A DNA stretch of 64,000 bases. Source: Aristaeella hokkaidonensis (lineage in GTDB: Bacteria; Bacillota; Clostridia; Christensenellales; Aristaeellaceae). A program made the translations under genes and the position numbers. The stretch spans positions 2,046,001-2,110,000 of the forward strand of contig NZ_CP068393.1 in the NCBI RefSeq assembly GCF_018128945.1, written 5' to 3'. This document shows positions 60,651-64,000 of the stretch, piece by piece (within the stretch, counting starts at the first letter, position 1; every line of letters starts with the position of its first letter). The notes below the pieces were generated by a model. The model worked only from the letters and a program-made list of their open reading frames with translations, had not been told where the DNA came from and ran no database searches.

Positions 60651-60797
60651 TCCGTTCCACTCTACAATATTGGACACAAGTGAATGTCCGATGATACTCA
60701 TTGAATTTCTTATATGCTATAATTTCTTTATTCAAAATATCTTTGCTCATGAAACAATTATCCGTTATACATATGACAAAAAAGGGAGAATGAAAAC

Positions 60798-61745
60798 ATG
60801 ATTTCAATGCAGTTCAATAACACAATTAGCGAAAGAGATATGGATTTGCTATTCGTTGAATCAATACTAACCGATCCCGAATTTTGCCGTTTATTGATTG
60901 ATAAAACAAATCTAAAAGGAAAACCATTTCATGTTATCAGTGCTGAACTATCAAAATCCGATAGTGATCTAGGCGAATCTGATATTACTGTTGTCATTGA
61001 TATAAAAGGTGATAAATATGGTCTACTAATTGAAGATAAAATCGACGCAATAGCTATGCCCGAACAACATGACAGGTATACGAAGCGCGGAAAAAAGGGA
61101 ATCAAAGCCTGCGAATACAAAGACTTTAGAGTTTTCATTCTATGCCCAGAAAAATACTACATGAATAACGATGAAGCAAAGCTTTATGAACATATCCTCA
61201 CTTATGAAGAATGCAAAGGATATTATGACAGTAAAGATGATCCGCTGAATGCTTTTCGAAGCCAGCAGATAGAACAAGCAATAACAAAAGCGAAAAAACC
61301 AGCATCTATAAATGTCAATGAGAAAGCAAATGCTTTCTTGAAGCAATATATACGTTATCAGAAAGAGAATTATCCAACCCTGGACTTAAGCACAAAAGAA
61401 GACAAGAACGGATGGTGGACTGACTATCGCACAGAACTTGGATCTGTGTATATCAATCACAAAATCGAGGATGGATATGTCGATCTGACATTCCCAAAGG
61501 CTTCAGACAAAATAGATAAAGCCAAAGTCATTGCAGAATGGGCTAGGCAGCATAAAATATCAGATGTTTCTGTAGTTAAAACACAAAAATCCGCGATGTT
61601 TCGTATACACGTCCCAAAGCTGGATATTATTAAAGGATTTGAGTTCGTTGATAAAGACGAATTGAATCAATGTTTTGATGCCATTAAAGAATTAACTGAT
61701 TTTGCAAATATCATAGAGATAGCAAACACAATTACTTTCAGGTAA
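60798..61745 (+). CDS. PD-(D/E)XK nuclease-like protein
   Basis: A 315-aa protein. The N-terminal half fits the PD-(D/E)XK_4 type: D62 in ESDITVVIDI, then E79-D-K81 in LLIEDKIDA, and Q90 in PEQHDRY. The C-terminal half is a separate domain (about 165-315) seen with this family. Base composition and codon use are AT-rich, unlike all genes to the left. Such proteins often occur in restriction or anti-phage islands; activity is not demonstrated. Confidence 0.75.
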   Translation: MISMQFNNTISERDMDLLFVESILTDPEFCRLLIDKTNLKGKPFHVISAELSKSDSDLGESDITVVIDIKGDKYGLLIEDKIDAIAMPEQHDRYTKRGKKGIKACEYKDFRVFILCPEKYYMNNDEAKLYEHILTYEECKGYYDSKDDPLNAFRSQQIEQAITKAKKPASINVNEKANAFLKQYIRYQKENYPTLDLSTKEDKNGWWTDYRTELGSVYINHKIEDGYVDLTFPKASDKIDKAKVIAEWARQHKISDVSVVKTQKSAMFRIHVPKLDIIKGFEFVDKDELNQCFDAIKELTDFANIIEIANTITFR

Positions 61746-61805
61746 AACACATTTGTATAATAACTTGCCTATACCGTGTATCTATTTTCTATAATTCTCA
61801 TCGTA

Positions 61806-62090
61806 TCAATCATCGTCATCTTCCCAAATAACCATTTCTTCCATAAACTCCCCATCATCTTCCCTGGTTCCGGTAAACTTAGTCCCACAATTTGGACAAA
61901 CCATATAATCCTTCCAGAACCGTGCCTTGCACACAGGGCACTTATACTCGTCTTCCTTCATATAATGCGGGATATACAGCCGGACAGATTCCTTTGGTCC
62001 TGCTTTCTTATTGTATTTTCCTTTGCTAAAACCGAAGCAAATCAACAATAGAATAACGATAAAGATAATCAATATGCCGATTGGAGACAT
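61806..62090 (-). CDS. Membrane-anchored zinc-ribbon protein
   Basis: A 94-aa protein from the ATG at 62090 (AGGAG): one helix (PIGILIIFIVILLLICFGF), then a zinc ribbon CPVCKARFWKDYMVCPNCG and a very acidic C-terminus ending in D-D-D-D. Upstream in-frame ATGs at 62117 and 62135 have no good ribosome site. Function unknown. Opposite in strand to its island neighbours. Confidence 0.65.
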   Translation of the reverse strand: MSPIGILIIFIVILLLICFGFSKGKYNKKAGPKESVRLYIPHYMKEDEYKCPVCKARFWKDYMVCPNCGTKFTGTREDDGEFMEEMVIWEDDDD

Positions 62091-62458
62091 TCCGCCACGC
62101 TCCTGTTCGTCGTGCATTATAAAGCTATTTCTCAACAGAATATAATCGAAATCATCACATAAAACAACATGTTTCTACTTGTTTAGATGTTAATCACCTA
62201 AAAGATTTGGATTTGATATGCATTCTTTACTTTTACATGAGATTATACTATTCTCAATCTACCATGTGTAGTATTTCAGCCATAATAAAAGCGGAACAGT
62301 CATTCATTCGGAAGTATTTCTATTTTATACGAATTAATCTAGACCCAACCATTGGATGAAACCGATTGCTTTTTTTGATATTTGTATATATGTTTTTCCA
62401 ACTGATTATAGTAAAATAAAATAAATGCTCGTTTGTTCTTTATGAAAGGATGATTTAT
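62091..62458. other. AT-rich gap without a recognisable gene
   Basis: About 370 bp of AT-rich DNA between divergent genes. No convincing -35/-10 pair, terminator or RNA gene was found. A ribosome site AAAGGATG at its right end serves the next gene. Confidence 0.5.
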
Positions 62459-63199
62459 ATGGATATTTCTTCACATATCCAAATGCCCAGATGTGTCCTT
62501 AAGCGTTTCGAAGATTCAAACCATAGATTGTTCTATTTCGATGTTCAAAAAGGCTTTATTGGAACAAATGGTCATGCAAAAACAATCAATACACAAGTAG
62601 GATACTATTCACAAAGCACAGAAGAATTCCTCAAAAACAATATTGAAGACCCTTTATCCCAGTTATTGCTAAAACTGGATAAAATCGATTTTAATTCTGA
62701 TATTTCTATACTACCCACATTAGATGTTAGTATATTATATCATTATATTTATTCTCTTATTTCTCGAAGTCCATCATTACTAAATATGTTTGATAGCAAT
62801 TCACTTAATTCTTTAAATGACAGCAAACAATTCCAACATGACTTTATAGCAACAAAAGGATTTATTCATGCCAAAGAAAAACATTTGTTACGTGATTTCA
62901 ACATCAATTATATGATTAACAAAAGCCCTAAGTCTTTTATTCTTCCAACATTAGGTATGTATTCATTCATAATGAAGAGAAAGCTAACTCTTATTGCCCC
63001 TCTTTCACCACAATTGGCAGTAGCTTTTATTAGAGATCGAAGAAATCCAAACACAAGAAATATTTACGACATTACTGATGAAAAAATAATATACTCGTTC
63101 AATTCTTATGCTTTTAAATATCAATGCAATGAAAAGAATGGTTATATCGTTTCACCCAATAAAGAAGCTCTAAACGAGCAAATCAATAATAAAGAATAA
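62459..63199 (+). CDS. DUF4238-like protein
   Basis: A 246-aa protein. The N-terminus SSHIQMPRCVLKRFED and a short LFYFDV strand resemble the H-x-P-x-x-hydrophobic-L-K-x-F opening of DUF4238 proteins, here with Gln-Met between His and Pro. Start at ATG 62459 (AAGGA 8 nt before); an ATG at 62450 sits inside the ribosome site. Function unknown. It is followed 34 bp later by an SMC/RecF-type ATPase, likely one operon. Confidence 0.6.
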   Translation: MDISSHIQMPRCVLKRFEDSNHRLFYFDVQKGFIGTNGHAKTINTQVGYYSQSTEEFLKNNIEDPLSQLLLKLDKIDFNSDISILPTLDVSILYHYIYSLISRSPSLLNMFDSNSLNSLNDSKQFQHDFIATKGFIHAKEKHLLRDFNINYMINKSPKSFILPTLGMYSFIMKRKLTLIAPLSPQLAVAFIRDRRNPNTRNIYDITDEKIIYSFNSYAFKYQCNEKNGYIVSPNKEALNEQINNKE

Positions 63200-63233
63200 A
63201 CATCATCAATTCTATATATTTAGGAGGTAAAGC

Positions 63234-64000
63234 ATGTTTGAGTATGCTAAACACGAATTCAATAACTGGTTAACAAAACAATCATTTTTCAACTTTACGC
63301 CATACGAAAAAACAATCATTAACATTATTATTAAGCATTTTGAAGATATTGCTAAAGTTGGAACCCAACAAGGTGCTAGAGCAAAATTGTTAGCCCAATA
63401 CATTCATAATCTAAATTGTGTTACATTATGTGATGAACCCAAAGTTGAAGCATTTGATCAAACACCCCTTTTCCCTATAAAACTGACATCATTAACCGTA
63501 GAACAATTCCGAGGATTTAGCACACAAGTTGTTTTTAATTTTGATAAACAATATACTTTCTTTCATGGCGCAAATGGTTCTGGGAAAACAAGCTTTTGTG
63601 AAGCTCTTGAATATGGTGTGTTAGGAACAATAGAAGAAGCATCTGCTAGACATATACCACTTGATAAGTATATATTGCATGCAGGCTTAAAAAAAGTCAA
63701 AAAGCCTATTCTTAAATGTCTATATAATGATAATATCGAAAGAGATTTTTTGCCCAATTTAGCATTGTATAGATTCGCATTTGTTGAAAAGAATCGCATT
63801 GATGCCTTTTCTCACATTGGAGCAACAAGTGCTAAAGCACAGATTGATCGTATTGCTGCGTTGTTTGGATTGTCGGAATTTCAAGGTTTTATTTCCGGCT
63901 TTACCAATTCACTCGATAGTCGATATATTCAACTTAACTCTACAACTCCAAATAGTATTGTAGAGTTGAATAATGAGATCACTTTTCTTGATAATTCAAT
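63234..64000 (+). CDS. SMC/RecF-like AAA ATPase, cut by window edge
   Basis: Starts at ATG 63234 behind TAGGAGG and runs open for 255 codons to the window end. Residues 1-80 are a helical extension. From about 84 a RecF/SbcC/SMC-type N-lobe begins: LTVEQFRGFSTQVVFNF, Walker A GANGSGKTSF (112-121) and a likely Q-loop in RFAFVEKNRID. The end near 245 turns helical (SIVELNNEITFLDN), as at the start of a coiled coil. Pairs with the DUF4238-like gene. Probable defence-type ATPase, by context. Confidence 0.75.
   Translation, partial: MFEYAKHEFNNWLTKQSFFNFTPYEKTIINIIIKHFEDIAKVGTQQGARAKLLAQYIHNLNCVTLCDEPKVEAFDQTPLFPIKLTSLTVEQFRGFSTQVVFNFDKQYTFFHGANGSGKTSFCEALEYGVLGTIEEASARHIPLDKYILHAGLKKVKKPILKCLYNDNIERDFLPNLALYRFAFVEKNRIDAFSHIGATSAKAQIDRIAALFGLSEFQGFISGFTNSLDSRYIQLNSTTPNSIVELNNEITFLDNS

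Overview
The window looks like chromosome from a GC-rich member of the Firmicutes (class Clostridia). The grounds are Bacillus-type sigma-A promoters, a T-box leader, a DtxR/MntR-type regulator, an NfeD-FloA pair, a Bacillus-type PurF, a BspA-like leucine-rich-repeat protein and many Clostridia-typical secreted proteins. A gut or rumen lineage is only a guess from overall style. No tRNA, rRNA, transposase, phage gene or CRISPR array was seen.

Region 1 (1-19,070) is a metal-homeostasis island, mostly on the minus strand. A ZIP metal transporter heads a run of methyltransferase, a heterodimeric ABC exporter-fold pair and a small membrane protein. Next come DUF3793, a flavodoxin and a ZinT-like secreted protein. 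Then comes a complete FetMP/P19-type iron uptake cluster: FTR1-type permease, P19/FetP, DUF2318 membrane protein, three FtsX/MacB-type permeases, two ATPases and a DUF4418 protein. One permease carries an inserted FMN-binding domain with the flavinylation motif DALSGAT. AraC-type and DtxR-type regulators lie divergently. Seven copies of a TTAG-N6-CTAA box sit on promoters here and suggest one iron regulon.

Region 2 (19,071-33,600) holds housekeeping and accessory genes: a MarR regulator with a doubled palindromic operator, a CNNM/CorC protein, NfeD-FloA, a membrane MutS homologue, a GH31 alpha-glucosidase, SH3-type and DUF218 secreted proteins, an SDR, and an ECF sigma/anti-sigma pair.

Region 3 (33,600-49,850) is a large minus-strand cluster. 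It has three paralogous secreted proteins (766-851 aa) that join an N-terminal propeller-like region to a C-terminal solute-binding domain. With them are two sugar-type ABC permeases, two HlyD-type adaptors, a MacB-like membrane protein and an LRR protein. No ATPase is encoded with them.

Region 4 (50,200-60,650) has a two-component system, purF, an esterase, a GNAT acetyltransferase, a T-box leader followed by a TrpXYZ-like ABC transporter, and DAHP synthase. The T-box reads best as phenylalanine-specific.

Region 5 (60,660-64,000) is strikingly AT-rich and looks acquired: a PD-(D/E)XK nuclease-like protein, a zinc-ribbon membrane protein, a DUF4238-like protein and the start of an SMC/RecF-type ATPase. 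It has the look of a defence or restriction island and runs off the window.

Intergenic DNA is full of repeats of at least four kinds: 7-bp-period tandem repeats, 70-95-nt palindromes built on GTGAC/GGGACAG, arrays of short hairpins joined by a constant 7-nt linker, and longer dispersed repeats.
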